A stretch of DNA of 64,000 bases. Origin: Leptolyngbyaceae cyanobacterium JSC-12 (GTDB taxonomy: Bacteria > Cyanobacteriota > Cyanobacteriia > Leptolyngbyales > Leptolyngbyaceae). The notes beneath the pieces are model-generated. The model was not told where the DNA came from. It saw nothing but the letters and a program-made list of their open reading frames with translations, and did no database searches. The translations under genes were made by a program, and so were the position numbers. The stretch lies in assembly GCA_000309945.1 (NCBI GenBank), contig CM001633.1, positions 332,723 to 396,722 of the forward strand. Reading direction: 5' to 3'. Of the stretch, positions 9,286-19,443 are shown piece after piece; within the stretch, counting starts at the first letter, position 1, and each line of letters starts with the position of its first letter.

Positions 9286-10251
9286 CTAATATCCTTCCTC
9301 TTCATACTCAGGAGTCTTTGTTTTTTCAGGAATATTAACGCGGGGTGCTTTGTACGTCTGCGATTCCCGGTCTGCCCAAGCATCATCCTCCAGGTCGTCG
9401 TACTTATCATCGTATTGATCGTCGTAATCGTCGCTATATTCGCCAGGTTCATAAGGCGTAGCGTAATCGTCCTTGGCGTTTGCCTCGCTCCAGTTGTCGC
9501 CTTCGTCAGCAGCATCATAGTACAGTTCAGCCCGGCGTTCTTGGCGTAACTGGCGAGGTTCCGGCTCACCCCAGTTGTCTTCATCCCATGTTTCTTGCAC
9601 CACAGCTTCACGCTGACGAACGGGGGTGTTAACAGGTGTTTTTAGACCAGTGCCCAGTTGGTTATCAGTACGAACGGGGGCAATATAAGCTTCGTCATCA
9701 TCTCGTTCCCAAGGAGGTCTGCCAATACCCAGACGCTCCAATACACCCACCGAGAGTTGCACCATTCGCTCTTCAGAGCCTTCAAACACAATCAGACGAT
9801 CCGGCCCACTGCTGACAATTTCATCGATTGATAGCTCATATGTACTGACTACCTGATCCGGGATGAGTGGTAAACCCACAGACGCAATAATCAGTGAAAC
9901 CACTGCACCATCGTCTACATCAAATTTGAAGCCGCGCACTTTACCTAGCAGTTCACCTGTTTCAGTAATCACTTCACAATTGATCAGGCTGCTAAAAGCT
10001 TCCGTGTCAATGTCTTCAATCACATCTTCGTCATCCACCAAAATCACATCACCGATTTGGCGAATACTGCTCAACAGCATTGGTTGTGGCGTACCGTACA
10101 GCAGATTCGGACGAAGGCTAAGAGCGACCACTTTTTGCTGATCAATGTCTACCCATAACTGACTGACCACTCCCAACTTTTTACCCGTGTTGCGAGTGAC
10201 AACCATTGTGCCGAGAAGGTCTGAGCGTTGGCGTATTTCTTCAGATGCCAT
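9286..10251 (-). CDS. PRC-barrel domain protein with acidic tail
   Basis: About 321 residues. Two PRC-barrel-like segments are visible: residues 1-80 (RSDLLGTMVVTRNTGKKLGV, QLWVDIDQQKVVALSL) and about 85-170 (LINCEVITETGELLGKVRGF). The last 90 residues are highly acidic and Tyr/Asp-rich, probably disordered. A TTG at 10275 is also possible, but the ATG at 10251 gives the N-terminus MASEEIRQRSDLLG usual for cyanobacterial relatives. PRC-barrels occur in RimM and photosynthetic reaction centre H subunits and act as small protein- or RNA-binding modules; this protein's role is unknown. It lies 45 bp after smc and 8 bp before the SET gene. Confidence 0.85.
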   Translation of the reverse strand: MASEEIRQRSDLLGTMVVTRNTGKKLGVVSQLWVDIDQQKVVALSLRPNLLYGTPQPMLLSSIRQIGDVILVDDEDVIEDIDTEAFSSLINCEVITETGELLGKVRGFKFDVDDGAVVSLIIASVGLPLIPDQVVSTYELSIDEIVSSGPDRLIVFEGSEERMVQLSVGVLERLGIGRPPWERDDDEAYIAPVRTDNQLGTGLKTPVNTPVRQREAVVQETWDEDNWGEPEPRQLRQERRAELYYDAADEGDNWSEANAKDDYATPYEPGEYSDDYDDQYDDKYDDLEDDAWADRESQTYKAPRVNIPEKTKTPEYEEEGY

Positions 10252-10296
10252 TATGTCCGAATCCTGGATGCGCAAATCCTGTTCAATACTATCCGA

Positions 10297-13200
10297 TTAC
10301 AGTGAAGCACGTTGCGGCGTTAAGTCAATCCCCAAAACCTGGGTGAACGCCCCTCTTGCCTGCGTAACACCAATTTGGCGCTGCGCCGATTCAATCATGG
10401 GTCGCCGAAGACTTACCACGATGAATTGAGCTTGTTCTGCTTGTTGTTTGATCATTCTAGCTAATCGTTCTACGTTTGCTCCGTCGAGAAACATATCTAC
10501 TTCGTCAAAAGCATAGAAAGGGGATGGGCGATAGCGTTGTAGGGCAAAGATAAAGCTAAGAGCGGTGAGGGATTTTTCGCCTCCAGACATAGAAGCCAGG
10601 CGCTGCACGGGTTTACCTTTGGGATGGGCAATCAGGTTTAACCCCCCATTAAATGGGGCTTGCGGATCATCCAATTGGAGGCGACCATCCCCATCCGACA
10701 GGGTGGCAAAGATGGATTGAAAATTTTCGTTGACGGCATCGAAGGCTTCCATGAAAGCGCGTTGCCGCAGAGTCGTAAAATTCTCAATTCTTAACAATAG
10801 CTCAGTGCGTTCTTCTTCCAAAGTGCGCAGTTTTTCTGTGAGTTCGTTGAGCCGCGCCTGAGTACGGTCATACTCTTCCAGAGCGAGCATATTCACGGGT
10901 TCCATTGCCTGGAGCCGTTTTTGTAGCGATCGCAGTTCTTGCTGTAACTGCTCTAGCCCAATATTTTCTGGCACTTCTGGCAGGAGTTCAGGCAGATCCA
11001 ACTGCTGCGCCTGGAGTTGTTCTTGTAGGGCAATGAGGTTTTCTCGACGAGACTGCTGAGTTTCCTGAACCTTCTGCCGATCCCATTCTCGCTGTTGCTG
11101 CTGAATTTGTTGGTCTCGTAGTTGCCGCTCCACGCGATCGCGTTGTGTTTTTTCGGTTCCCAACCGTTGTTCCAACATCACCTGGGCAGAGCGTGTGTCT
11201 GTAATCTGCTGCTCTAATTCTGACTGCTGACTGCCGACTGCCGACTCCTGATTTAACTGCGTCGCTTGCTGAGTTCGGAGTTCCTGTAAACGTTGTTGCT
11301 GCTGCTGAACTTTCTCTTGGAGGCGTTGTTGCTGATTATCCAGATCCCGAATGCGTTGTTCAGCAGTGCGGAGAGCGAGTTCTTTCTGGCTGAGGTCGGC
11401 TTCTTGCGATCGCAGGGTTGCCTGGATCTGCTGCCATTCACTGTGAGTATGGGACTGTTCCAGTTCACTCAGGGCTTGGCGATACTGATGCAGTTCTTCT
11501 TCGTGAGCAGGAATTTCAGTGTCTAGACGTTGCAGATGGGTTTGGCACGTCTGGAGTTCCTGAGTGTACTGATCGAGTTGCGTACTGAGGCTTGCCTGCT
11601 GCGTACTGAGGGATTTCAGCTCATTGGTGAATTGCTCAGCTTTGAGCTGGTGTTCTCGATGTTGCTGGCGCAGTTCGGTGAGTTCCTGAGTGCGTTCTTT
11701 CACCAGGTTAGTAGCGCGGAAGATGGCATTTTCACAGTGGGTGAGGATGCGCTCAATTTCCTGGAGGCGATCGCGTAACGCTTTGACTTCATCAGATTCG
11801 CCAGAATCCATTGTGCCAAAGTGCAGAGCTTGGCGCGTATTAATGCTGCCACCTGTGATGGCTCCAGAGGCTTCCAGCAATTCCCCATCAATAGTAACCA
11901 TGCGGTGCTCTCCCAGGTAGCGGCGAGCCTCGCTGAGGGTTTCAAATACGAGAGTCGTGCCAAAAACGTAGGCAAATACATCGCGATATTGAGAGTCAAA
12001 CTTAATCAGGTCAACCGCAAAGCCTATACAGCCAGGCAGCGATCGCAGCATGCCTCTAGAGGGGAAGCGTCCTGGCTGAAGTTTATTCAACGGCAGAAAA
12101 GTTGCTCGTCCGGCTTTGCGCTGCTTTAGTAGCTCAATTGCTGCTGCCGCAACCCCATCATCCTCAACCACCAGATTACCTAATCTGGCTCCAGCTGCAG
12201 TTTCCAGTGCCAGTTGGTAACGGGGTTCTACCCATCCCAGTTGAGCTACCAACCCACACACCCCTGGCAGGTTCATTTGCAAAATTAACTGAGTGGCGTG
12301 AGTTCCCTGGGCTTCCTGCATTGCCTGAGTCTGGGCTTCCAACTTGTCGAGGCGACGCTGGTTTTCCCGTTGTTCATTCAGCAAACGGGTTCGAGTTTCT
12401 TGCTGAATCTGGAGTTCTTGTTCAGCAGCGGCAAGTTTAGCGGCTAATACCTGAATTTGCTGCTGAGACTCAGTTTGTTGAATAGTGGTCGTAGCCTGCT
12501 GTTCCTGCTTTTTGGCGAGTTGCTGTTCCAGCGATCGCAGAGTTTGGGTTTGCTCTTGAATTTGCCGTTCCAACTGGAGAGTACGTTCCCGCAGTCGGGC
12601 TTGTTCAGAACGCTGCGGTTCAAGAGTTTCCAACAATGTGTCGATTCGATGGCGCAGGCTAGTTTGTTCCTGCACCCAGGCTTCAGCACTGGCAGCCGAA
12701 GCAGTTGCAGCTTCCCGACTTTGTTCTAGTTGCTGTAAAGCTTGATCGCGAGCAGTTTGCAGACTAGATAATTCCTGACTTTCTAGCCGCTGCTGCTCCT
12801 GGTTAAGAGTGTTCAGTTGCTGCTGATTCTCTAGAAGTTCTTGCTGGGTACGGGTCAGATTTGCTTCCAACTCCTTTCGCGCCGCTTGCAAATCGCTTTC
12901 CTGGCGTTGAAGTTGCCGCAACTCGGCTTCTTGCGTTGCCAGCGTTGCCTGTAATGCCAGCAATTCTTCTTCGCCCAACGCTTTCACACGAGCATTCAAT
13001 TGCTCCAGTTCAACCGTTGATCGCTGAATTTCTGTGGCTAATGTAGCAATCTGTTCTGTAAAGTCGGCGATCGCTTTGTCATCTGCGGTAATCTGCTGCT
13101 GGAGTTGCTCGATTTGCCGAACCACCTGCCGCCGCTGAATTACCGCTTCCCACTGCTCTTTGGTTTGCAGTTCCTGCCGCAGTTTTTTATATTTTTCAGC

Positions 13201-14013
13201 CTTGATCCGGTCTTGAGCGAGGCGATCGCGCTGAGCGATTAACTCCTGCTCCACAATATGATACTTATCTTCCCGGTCTTTGACGGCATCCAGCTTATCT
13301 TTTGCCTGGGAAATTTTGCGATCAAAAGCAGCAACACCCGCTAGTTCATCAATAATTTCTCGTCGTTCCCGGGGATTCATCGAGATAATGCGGGTAACAT
13401 CCCCCTGTAGCACCACGTTATAGCCCTCTGGGTAGATACGTAATCGCCCCAATGCCTCGTGCAACTCCGTCAAGGTACATGGCTCCCCGTTCATGTAGTA
13501 GTTGGAGGTATAGGTACCCTGCTGAGTCACGCGCAACTTTCGAGTCACGCTCCATTCCCGCAATCCGTTATGGCTGTCATTGTTCTTGCTGTTCAGCCGA
13601 TGTTCAATATGCCCATTACCATTTGAGCCATTGGCGCTTTTAGCCTTTCCATTTTCGGACATCATTGTTTCCAGGTTGGAGTCAGCCCTATTCCCGCTGA
13701 CTGCCTGTTCAATCTCATCGTCAATCGAGATAGGTTCATCTGTGAGATCAAAGGTAACCGTGACACTAGCTTCGATTGTCGAGCGGTTGCGAGTGCTTTG
13801 GGTATGATTGACCAAATCAGGCAATCGTTCTGCCCGCATCCCTTTAGAGCCTGCCAATCCTAAGCAAAATAAAATCGCGTCAATTAAGTTAGATTTTCCA
13901 GAGCCGTTTGGACCCGAAATCACTGTAAATCCTGGCAGCAAGGGAATCACCGTCTTGCCACCAAAGGATTTGAAATTTGTGAGTTCCAGGCGTTTTACAT
14001 ACACAGCCTGCAA
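10297..14013 (-). CDS. smc: Chromosome segregation ATPase SMC
   Basis: About 1238 residues, the standard SMC layout. The N-terminal head has GPNGSGKSN near residue 35, two long Gln/Glu-rich coiled coils follow, the hinge lies at about residues 565-700 (GVCGLVAQLGWV...ASGAITGG), and the C-terminal head has LSGGEKSLTALSF and FYAFDEVD. The dimer compacts and segregates the chromosome with ScpA/ScpB, which are not here. Inside the N-terminal head, at roughly residues 97-148, there is an extra low-complexity Asn/Ser/Gly-rich insertion absent from ordinary SMC proteins. The start may be the TTG at 14013 or the GTG at 14004 (MYVKRLELTNFKSFGG), which matches relatives better. Confidence 0.96.
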   Translation of the reverse strand: MQAVYVKRLELTNFKSFGGKTVIPLLPGFTVISGPNGSGKSNLIDAILFCLGLAGSKGMRAERLPDLVNHTQSTRNRSTIEASVTVTFDLTDEPISIDDEIEQAVSGNRADSNLETMMSENGKAKSANGSNGNGHIEHRLNSKNNDSHNGLREWSVTRKLRVTQQGTYTSNYYMNGEPCTLTELHEALGRLRIYPEGYNVVLQGDVTRIISMNPRERREIIDELAGVAAFDRKISQAKDKLDAVKDREDKYHIVEQELIAQRDRLAQDRIKAEKYKKLRQELQTKEQWEAVIQRRQVVRQIEQLQQQITADDKAIADFTEQIATLATEIQRSTVELEQLNARVKALGEEELLALQATLATQEAELRQLQRQESDLQAARKELEANLTRTQQELLENQQQLNTLNQEQQRLESQELSSLQTARDQALQQLEQSREAATASAASAEAWVQEQTSLRHRIDTLLETLEPQRSEQARLRERTLQLERQIQEQTQTLRSLEQQLAKKQEQQATTTIQQTESQQQIQVLAAKLAAAEQELQIQQETRTRLLNEQRENQRRLDKLEAQTQAMQEAQGTHATQLILQMNLPGVCGLVAQLGWVEPRYQLALETAAGARLGNLVVEDDGVAAAAIELLKQRKAGRATFLPLNKLQPGRFPSRGMLRSLPGCIGFAVDLIKFDSQYRDVFAYVFGTTLVFETLSEARRYLGEHRMVTIDGELLEASGAITGGSINTRQALHFGTMDSGESDEVKALRDRLQEIERILTHCENAIFRATNLVKERTQELTELRQQHREHQLKAEQFTNELKSLSTQQASLSTQLDQYTQELQTCQTHLQRLDTEIPAHEEELHQYRQALSELEQSHTHSEWQQIQATLRSQEADLSQKELALRTAEQRIRDLDNQQQRLQEKVQQQQQRLQELRTQQATQLNQESAVGSQQSELEQQITDTRSAQVMLEQRLGTEKTQRDRVERQLRDQQIQQQQREWDRQKVQETQQSRRENLIALQEQLQAQQLDLPELLPEVPENIGLEQLQQELRSLQKRLQAMEPVNMLALEEYDRTQARLNELTEKLRTLEEERTELLLRIENFTTLRQRAFMEAFDAVNENFQSIFATLSDGDGRLQLDDPQAPFNGGLNLIAHPKGKPVQRLASMSGGEKSLTALSFIFALQRYRPSPFYAFDEVDMFLDGANVERLARMIKQQAEQAQFIVVSLRRPMIESAQRQIGVTQARGAFTQVLGIDLTPQRASL

Positions 14014-14222
14014 AAGTCCTTTTAAGAAAGGAAAGAAAACGTGTTTAGTTTAGCCGCTCAACTGCAAGATGCACAAAAATTTTTGGCTTATTTACCAATG
14101 ACATTATTAGAACAGACGTTCTAAGTCTTGTCAATCAAGCCGAGTAGCTTACACAAAATATAAAACTCTGAAAGAGTCCAGCCGTTTTAGAGCTTTCAAT
14201 ATCCAGTCAGCAATCCAGTCAA

Positions 14223-14294
14223 CTGGGGCGCTAGGATTCGAACCTAGGAATGGCGGGACCAAAACCCGCTGCCTTACCGCTTGGCGACGCCCCA
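14223..14294 (-). tRNA. trnQ-UUG: tRNA-Gln (anticodon UUG)
   Basis: The reverse strand folds as a 72-nt tRNA. The acceptor stem TGGGGCG pairs with CGCCCCA, the discriminator is G, and the anticodon arm is GCGGG-TTTTGGT-CCCGC with anticodon TTG. The T-arm is TAGG-TTCGAAT-CCTA. CCA is not encoded in this gene, as is common in cyanobacteria. It lies alone between smc and the ATP-grasp operon. Confidence 0.95.
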
Positions 14295-14636
14295 ATAAAT
14301 CACAACGTGTATGATTCTAACAGTTTCCAACCTGGAATTGTCAACAAATCTTTGAAACTCTGCAAAAACGAGCGTAGAGAGGGATGAACCTGGAGATTTA
14401 TGGAAAGATTTAAGGGTCGGTGAAAGCAGACTCCCTTAAAAACGATCGCCCAATGTCGTCCCATCAAGCAATTGCGGTTTGTATCATGTGATACGGTAAC
14501 CTACTCCACCTCTTCCTGTTCAATAATCCCATGCTAAAGCCAGCATTAGCCAAAGCAAGTCTCCTCACCAAACTCAGACATAGGCGGCTGCGGCTTGGTT
14601 ATGTAGAATGCTCTCAAACCATTTGGATTCAGACCC

Positions 14637-16070
14637 GTGAATTTCAATGACTACGATCCAGGAGATTTTTACGATGAACTGTTTGTAACGCAGGGGCAGC
14701 CTCGCCCAGAGGCGATTCCGCTAATTGACCGGATCAATTCTCTGGGAATGCCTGAAGTGTTGCGACGTCAGCAAGCTGCCCAAATTGCCTTGTTCAAGAT
14801 GGGTGTAACATTCAACGTCTACAGCGACAACCAGGGCACCGAGCGCATTCTGCCGTTTGACATTATTCCGCGCATCGTTGCTGCTGCCGATTGGGAGCTT
14901 TTGGAAAAAGGCTTAAAGCAACGAATTCATGTGCTGAATCTGTTTTTGTCAGACATCTACTCAGACCAAAAAATTCTGACAGACAAAATTATTCCTGCTG
15001 AAATTGTATATTCAGCAAGTGGGTTTTTGAAGCCGTGTATGGGGCTACAACCGCCGGAAGGCATCTGGTGTCATGTTACGGGAACCGATTTAGTGCGCGA
15101 TCGCGACGGGCAATGGTACGTCCTGGAAGACAATCTCCGCTGCCCATCTGGTGTATCTTACGTGCTGGAAAATCGTCGGGTAATGAAGAGTACCTTCCCG
15201 CTGGTATTTAACACCATGCAGATTCAGCCAGTAGAAGAGTACCCCAGTCAACTACTGGAAACCTTGCTGAATCTGGCTCCGGCTCATTTGACTGACCCAA
15301 CCGTGGTAGTGCTATCCCCTGGCATTTATAACTCCGCCTACTTCGAGCATTCCTTCCTGGCACAACAAATGGGGGTGCAACTGGTAGAAGGACGCGATCT
15401 GGTAGTAGCAGATGGTTTTTTACAAATGCGGACTACCAAAGGCTTGCAGCGGGTTGATGTGATTTACCGTCGCATCGATGATGATTTTATTGACCCAACG
15501 GTGTTTCGAGCCGATTCCATGCTGGGTGTTCCAGGGTTGATGGAGGTGTACCGAGCAGGACGAGTGGCAATTGCTAATGCACTAGGCACTGGCGTTGCTG
15601 ATGATAAAGTCATCTACTCCTATGTCCCCGCGATGATCCGTTACTACCTGAATGAAGACCCTATTCTTGCCAACGTGCCCACTTTCCTCTGCTGGGAACC
15701 GAAACAACAGGAACATGTGCTGGCAAACTTGGATAAACTCGTCGTCAAATCTGCAGGTGAATCTGGTGGCTATGGCATGATCGTTGGACCTCATGCCACG
15801 CAGAAAGAGCGAGACACATTTGCCGAAAAGATCAAAGCTTTTCCACGTAACTACATTGCCCAACCCACCCTCTGTCTATCGCGAGTACCCGCCATTCTTG
15901 ACGATAGTTTTGAAGGATGCCATGTTGATCTACGCCCTTATATCCTTTACGGCAAACAAATCTTCGTCAACCCTGGCGGCTTAACCCGGGTTGCCTTGAG
16001 GCGCGGTTCCCTCGTCGTCAACTCCTCTCAGGGCGGCGGCAGCAAAGACACCTGGGTAGTTTGTCAGTGA
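14637..16070 (+). CDS. Circularly permuted ATP-grasp protein (DUF404/DUF407 type)
   Basis: A 477-residue protein of the circularly permuted ATP-grasp type 2 family. Typical stretches are FNVYSDNQGTERILPFDIIPR, GIWCHVTGTDLVRDRDGQWYVLEDNLRCPSGVSY (read in part), VDVIYRRIDDDFIDP, LVVKSAGESGGYGM and RPYILYGKQIFVNPGGLTR. ATP-grasp enzymes form amide-type bonds through acyl-phosphate intermediates; the substrate of this branch is not established. It starts with GTG at 14637. Genes for an alpha-E protein and a transglutaminase-like peptidase follow within 28 and 9 bp. This trio is widespread in bacteria and suggests a peptide-forming and peptide-processing system. Confidence 0.92.
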   Translation: MNFNDYDPGDFYDELFVTQGQPRPEAIPLIDRINSLGMPEVLRRQQAAQIALFKMGVTFNVYSDNQGTERILPFDIIPRIVAAADWELLEKGLKQRIHVLNLFLSDIYSDQKILTDKIIPAEIVYSASGFLKPCMGLQPPEGIWCHVTGTDLVRDRDGQWYVLEDNLRCPSGVSYVLENRRVMKSTFPLVFNTMQIQPVEEYPSQLLETLLNLAPAHLTDPTVVVLSPGIYNSAYFEHSFLAQQMGVQLVEGRDLVVADGFLQMRTTKGLQRVDVIYRRIDDDFIDPTVFRADSMLGVPGLMEVYRAGRVAIANALGTGVADDKVIYSYVPAMIRYYLNEDPILANVPTFLCWEPKQQEHVLANLDKLVVKSAGESGGYGMIVGPHATQKERDTFAEKIKAFPRNYIAQPTLCLSRVPAILDDSFEGCHVDLRPYILYGKQIFVNPGGLTRVALRRGSLVVNSSQGGGSKDTWVVCQ

Positions 16071-16098
16071 GATTGAATTCTTTCCCCCATTTCTTCTT

Positions 16099-17061
16099 AT
16101 GCTTAGTCGCGTTGCTGATTCAATTTACTGGCTGAATCGTTATGTTGAACGAGCGGAAAATGTGGCTCGCTTCATTGAAGTTAATCTTAACCTGCTGTTG
16201 GATTCACCCAGTGGCATTACCCAGCAATGGGAACCCATTATTTTAACAACAGGAGACCTGCAACTGTTTCAAGAACGACACGGGCAGGCAACAGCGGAGA
16301 AAGTCATCCAGTTTTTGAGCTTTGATTCAGCGTATCCAAATTCAATTGTGTCCTGTTTGCGATTAGCGCGGGAAAATGCGCGATCAATTCGGGAAGTCAT
16401 TTCATCCGAAATGTGGCAGCAGGTGAATGCGTTTTACCTGATGGTAACGGAGGTGGCACAAACGGGTTCTCTCTCGGACTTATCAGCAATTCTCAAGTTT
16501 TTTGAGGATGTTAAACTTCAGAGTCACCTGTTTGCGGGCATTATGGATGCCACAATGACACATAATGAAGGTTGGCATTTTGGGCAAATTGGACGGTTAA
16601 TTGAACGAGCCGACAAAACTGCTCGGATTCTAGATGTAAAATATTTTATCTTGCTACCATCGGTAAATTATGTGGGTAGCACACTGGATGAATTGCAATG
16701 GATGGCGTTATTGAAGTCTGCTAGTGCCTATGAAATGTATCGCAAGCAGGGCGGACATCGGATTACGCCCAACGCTGTTGCCAAGTTTTTAGTGCTGGAT
16801 ACAGAGTTTCCTCGTTCGGTGCGGTCTTGCATTATTGGGGCAGAGCGATCGCTACACCAAATTACCGGAACCCCCATCGGCACTTGGCGTATTCCAGTTG
16901 AGCGCACAATGGGACGGCTGCGGTCTGACCTGGATTACATTACCATTGATGAGATTTTTGAAATGGGGCTGCATGAGTATCTCGACGGACTCCAGAGCCG
17001 GATGAATGAAGTCGGTGCCAAAATTTTTGAAACGTTCTTTGCACTCCAGCCTGTTGCATAA
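16099..17061 (+). CDS. Alpha-E domain protein (DUF403)
   Basis: A 320-residue, mostly helical protein with the family start LSRVADSIYWLNRYVERAEN and the later signatures NARSIREVISSEMWQQVN and HFGQIGRLIERADKTARILD. The family is defined by conserved Glu/Arg-rich helices and always travels with the circularly permuted ATP-grasp protein, here encoded 28 bp upstream. No enzymatic activity is established. The likely role is as a partner or scaffold in the same pathway. Full length. It is separated from the transglutaminase-like gene by 9 bp, so translation is probably coupled. Confidence 0.92.
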   Translation: MLSRVADSIYWLNRYVERAENVARFIEVNLNLLLDSPSGITQQWEPIILTTGDLQLFQERHGQATAEKVIQFLSFDSAYPNSIVSCLRLARENARSIREVISSEMWQQVNAFYLMVTEVAQTGSLSDLSAILKFFEDVKLQSHLFAGIMDATMTHNEGWHFGQIGRLIERADKTARILDVKYFILLPSVNYVGSTLDELQWMALLKSASAYEMYRKQGGHRITPNAVAKFLVLDTEFPRSVRSCIIGAERSLHQITGTPIGTWRIPVERTMGRLRSDLDYITIDEIFEMGLHEYLDGLQSRMNEVGAKIFETFFALQPVA

Positions 17062-17070
17062 AGTAGTTGC

Positions 17071-17934
17071 ATGAAATATCAAATCAACCATACGACCGAG
17101 TATAGCTATGAACAACCTGTGGCGTTGCAACCTCACATAATTCGGTTGCGCCCCCGCAGTGACAATACGCAGATCCTGCAGTCGTTTCAACTATCGATTA
17201 CGCCCACACCCATTCAAAAATCTCAGAGTGTGGATCTGGATGGCAACGCGATCGCTAAAGTCTGGTTTGATAAAGAACCAACCCAATCCCTTGTAATTCA
17301 TGCAAAATCGCTTGTCGAAACGCTGCGAGACAATCCGTTTGAATATTTGCTGGAACCGTGGGCAACTCATTTACCGATCGACTATCCCACCACGTTGCTT
17401 ACCCAGTTACACCCTTATCTCAAAGGACAGCGTCCTGGCGCATCCGAGCTTGATCCGGTCGCAATTCAGTTAGCGCAGGAAATTTGGGTAAATGCAGGTG
17501 AAACACCAGTCAGCTTTTTAAGCCAATTGAATCAGCAAATCTACCAAGGCTGTCAGTACATTATTCGGGAAACTGGAGCACCCTTGCCTCCTGGGATCAC
17601 TTGGACTCAGAAATCTGGTTCATGCCGCGATTTTGCCGTGTTGTTTATGGAAACCTGTCGGGCAATTGGGTTAGCGGCTCGCTTTGTCAGCGGGTATCAA
17701 GAGGGCGATCGCGACAATCCCGAACGGCATCTGCATGCCTGGGTAGAGGTTTATTTACCGGGTGCTGGTTGGCGGGGTTACGACCCCACCCAGGGATTAG
17801 CTGTTGCTGATCGCCATATCGCCTTGGTTGCCAGCGCCTTTTCAGCTCACACTGCACCTGTATCAGGTTCAATCAGTCCAGGTGGCGTTCAATCCAACAT
17901 GAACTATCATCTCAACATTCTGCCGATTGATTAG
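17071..17934 (+). CDS. Transglutaminase-like cysteine peptidase family protein
   Basis: A 287-residue protein. The N-terminal 90 residues are the bacterial transglutaminase-like beta domain (YQINHTTEYSYEQPVALQPH). The papain-like core shows the triad: Cys in KSGSCRDFAVLFMETCR, His in RHLHAWVEVYLPGAGW and Asp in GYDPTQGL. Members hydrolyse or transfer amide bonds on peptides. No signal peptide is seen, so it is cytoplasmic. It closes the ATP-grasp/alpha-E operon. By genetic context it should cut or transfer the product made by the ATP-grasp partner, which is an inference. Confidence 0.93.
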   Translation: MKYQINHTTEYSYEQPVALQPHIIRLRPRSDNTQILQSFQLSITPTPIQKSQSVDLDGNAIAKVWFDKEPTQSLVIHAKSLVETLRDNPFEYLLEPWATHLPIDYPTTLLTQLHPYLKGQRPGASELDPVAIQLAQEIWVNAGETPVSFLSQLNQQIYQGCQYIIRETGAPLPPGITWTQKSGSCRDFAVLFMETCRAIGLAARFVSGYQEGDRDNPERHLHAWVEVYLPGAGWRGYDPTQGLAVADRHIALVASAFSAHTAPVSGSISPGGVQSNMNYHLNILPID

Positions 17935-18033
17935 ATTGCTTTGATTGTTGCTGTTTGCACTGGGCGATCGCTTTACCATATAGCTATCGTATGCATGGGC
18001 AGATTGTTGATTGTTGTTAGAGAGGATTGAGCA

Positions 18034-19407
18034 TTGAGCGTTCGACCAATTGAAGAAGAAGCATGGGAGTTACTGGAAAAATCGATCATCTACTATCGGG
18101 GATCTCCAGTTGGAACAATCGCCGCTCGTGATCCTGACATTGCTGCATTAAACTATGATCAATGTTTTGTGCGTGATTTTGTATCTTCTGCACTGATCTT
18201 TTTAGTAAAAGGTAGAGCAGACATTGTGCGTAACTTCCTCCAAATTACGTTGAAGTTACAACCCAAAGCTGTTCAACTTGATTGTTCAAAACCGAGTCGC
18301 GGCTTAATGCCTGCTAGCTTTAAAGTCGAGTTATTCAATGGGCAAGAATATATCAAAGCTGATTTTGGTGATCATGCGATCGGGCGAGTCGCTCCAGCCG
18401 ATGCCTGCCTCTGGTGGATTATTTTATTAAGAGCCTATGTTGTGGCAACTCAGGATTTTGACCTGGCTCATCGGGAAGATTTTCAAGAAGGGATTCGGTT
18501 AATTCTAACACTGTGCCTGGTGACTCGCTTTGATATGTACCCAATGGTCTTAGTTCCCGATGGTGCCAGCATGATTGACCGTCGCATGGGTTTATACGGG
18601 CATCCCCTGGATATTCAATCTCTGTTTTATGCAGCGTTGCGTGCTAGTGCAGAATTGCTGATTCCAAATCAGGAAAACCAGCCAATGATCGACGCGATCG
18701 CCTGTCGATTAGCCCCTCTGCTCAAGCAAATTCGAGAACATTACTGGCTGGATAGCGATCGCTTAAACGTGATTTACCGCTTCCAGGTAGAAGAATACGG
18801 AGAAGAAGCCCTAAACCAGTTCAACATTTTTTCTGATTCGATTCCGTTTTATCGTCTAGCCAAATGGATACCAGAAGCAGGTGGATACCTGGCAGGGAAC
18901 TTAGGTCCATCTCAAATGGATTGTCGCTTTTTTGCCATTGGGAACTTGATGGCAATCATCTCCTCCCTGGCAAATGAAGAACAATCGCACAAAATTTTGA
19001 ACTTAATTGAACTGCGCTGGGGCGATTTGATCGGGCACATGCCAATGAAGCTATGTTATCCCGCCCTAGAAGATACCGATTGGAAAATTGTGACCGGATG
19101 CGACCCCAAAAACCGCCCTTGGTCGTATCACAACGGCGGCAGTTGGCCTGTTTTGCTATGGATGCTGACCGCTGCTGCCCGTAAAATGAGTCGCGCTGAG
19201 TTAGCCCATCACGCGATCGCCGTTGCCGAACGCCGCCTGTTGCTCGACCATTGGCCTGAATACTACGACGGTCCAGACGGTCGCTTGATTGGTAAAGAAT
19301 CCCGCCGATACCAAACCTGGACGGTTGCAGGTTATCTTCTGGCAAAAGAACTAATCGCTAACCCCGACCACCTCAAACTTGTAAACTTTGAGGATGAAGT
19401 GATCTAG
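18034..19407 (+). CDS. Alkaline/neutral invertase, glycoside hydrolase family 100
   Basis: A 457-residue enzyme that splits sucrose into glucose and fructose in the cytoplasm. Landmarks of the GH100 six-hairpin barrel are [20 protein letters not shown] near residue 30 (the D-x-x-x-x-R-D type acid/base region), [37 protein letters not shown] and [16 protein letters not shown]. The length matches cyanobacterial InvA/InvB proteins. Translation most likely begins at the TTG at 18034, as no ATG lies near the conserved N-terminus. It lies 99 bp after the transglutaminase-like gene and is not obviously linked to that pathway. It would feed hexose to the glycolysis genes later in the window. Confidence 0.92.
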   Translation: MSVRPIEEEAWELLEKSIIYYRGSPVGTIAARDPDIAALNYDQCFVRDFVSSALIFLVKGRADIVRNFLQITLKLQPKAVQLDCSKPSRGLMPASFKVELFNGQEYIKADFGDHAIGRVAPADACLWWIILLRAYVVATQDFDLAHREDFQEGIRLILTLCLVTRFDMYPMVLVPDGASMIDRRMGLYGHPLDIQSLFYAALRASAELLIPNQENQPMIDAIACRLAPLLKQIREHYWLDSDRLNVIYRFQVEEYGEEALNQFNIFSDSIPFYRLAKWIPEAGGYLAGNLGPSQMDCRFFAIGNLMAIISSLANEEQSHKILNLIELRWGDLIGHMPMKLCYPALEDTDWKIVTGCDPKNRPWSYHNGGSWPVLLWMLTAAARKMSRAELAHHAIAVAERRLLLDHWPEYYDGPDGRLIGKESRRYQTWTVAGYLLAKELIANPDHLKLVNFEDEVI

Positions 19408-19443
19408 AGTGAAAATCCACCCGTCATTTTAGGGAGGCACCCC

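Noticed and set aside
11293-12729. Several long plus-strand reading frames inside smc
   Set aside because: They are antisense shadows of the Gln/Leu-rich coiled coil, Leu-rich with no family similarity or ribosome sites.
13452-14053. Plus-strand frames over the SMC head region
   Set aside because: They are antisense to a strongly conserved coding region, so they are shadows.
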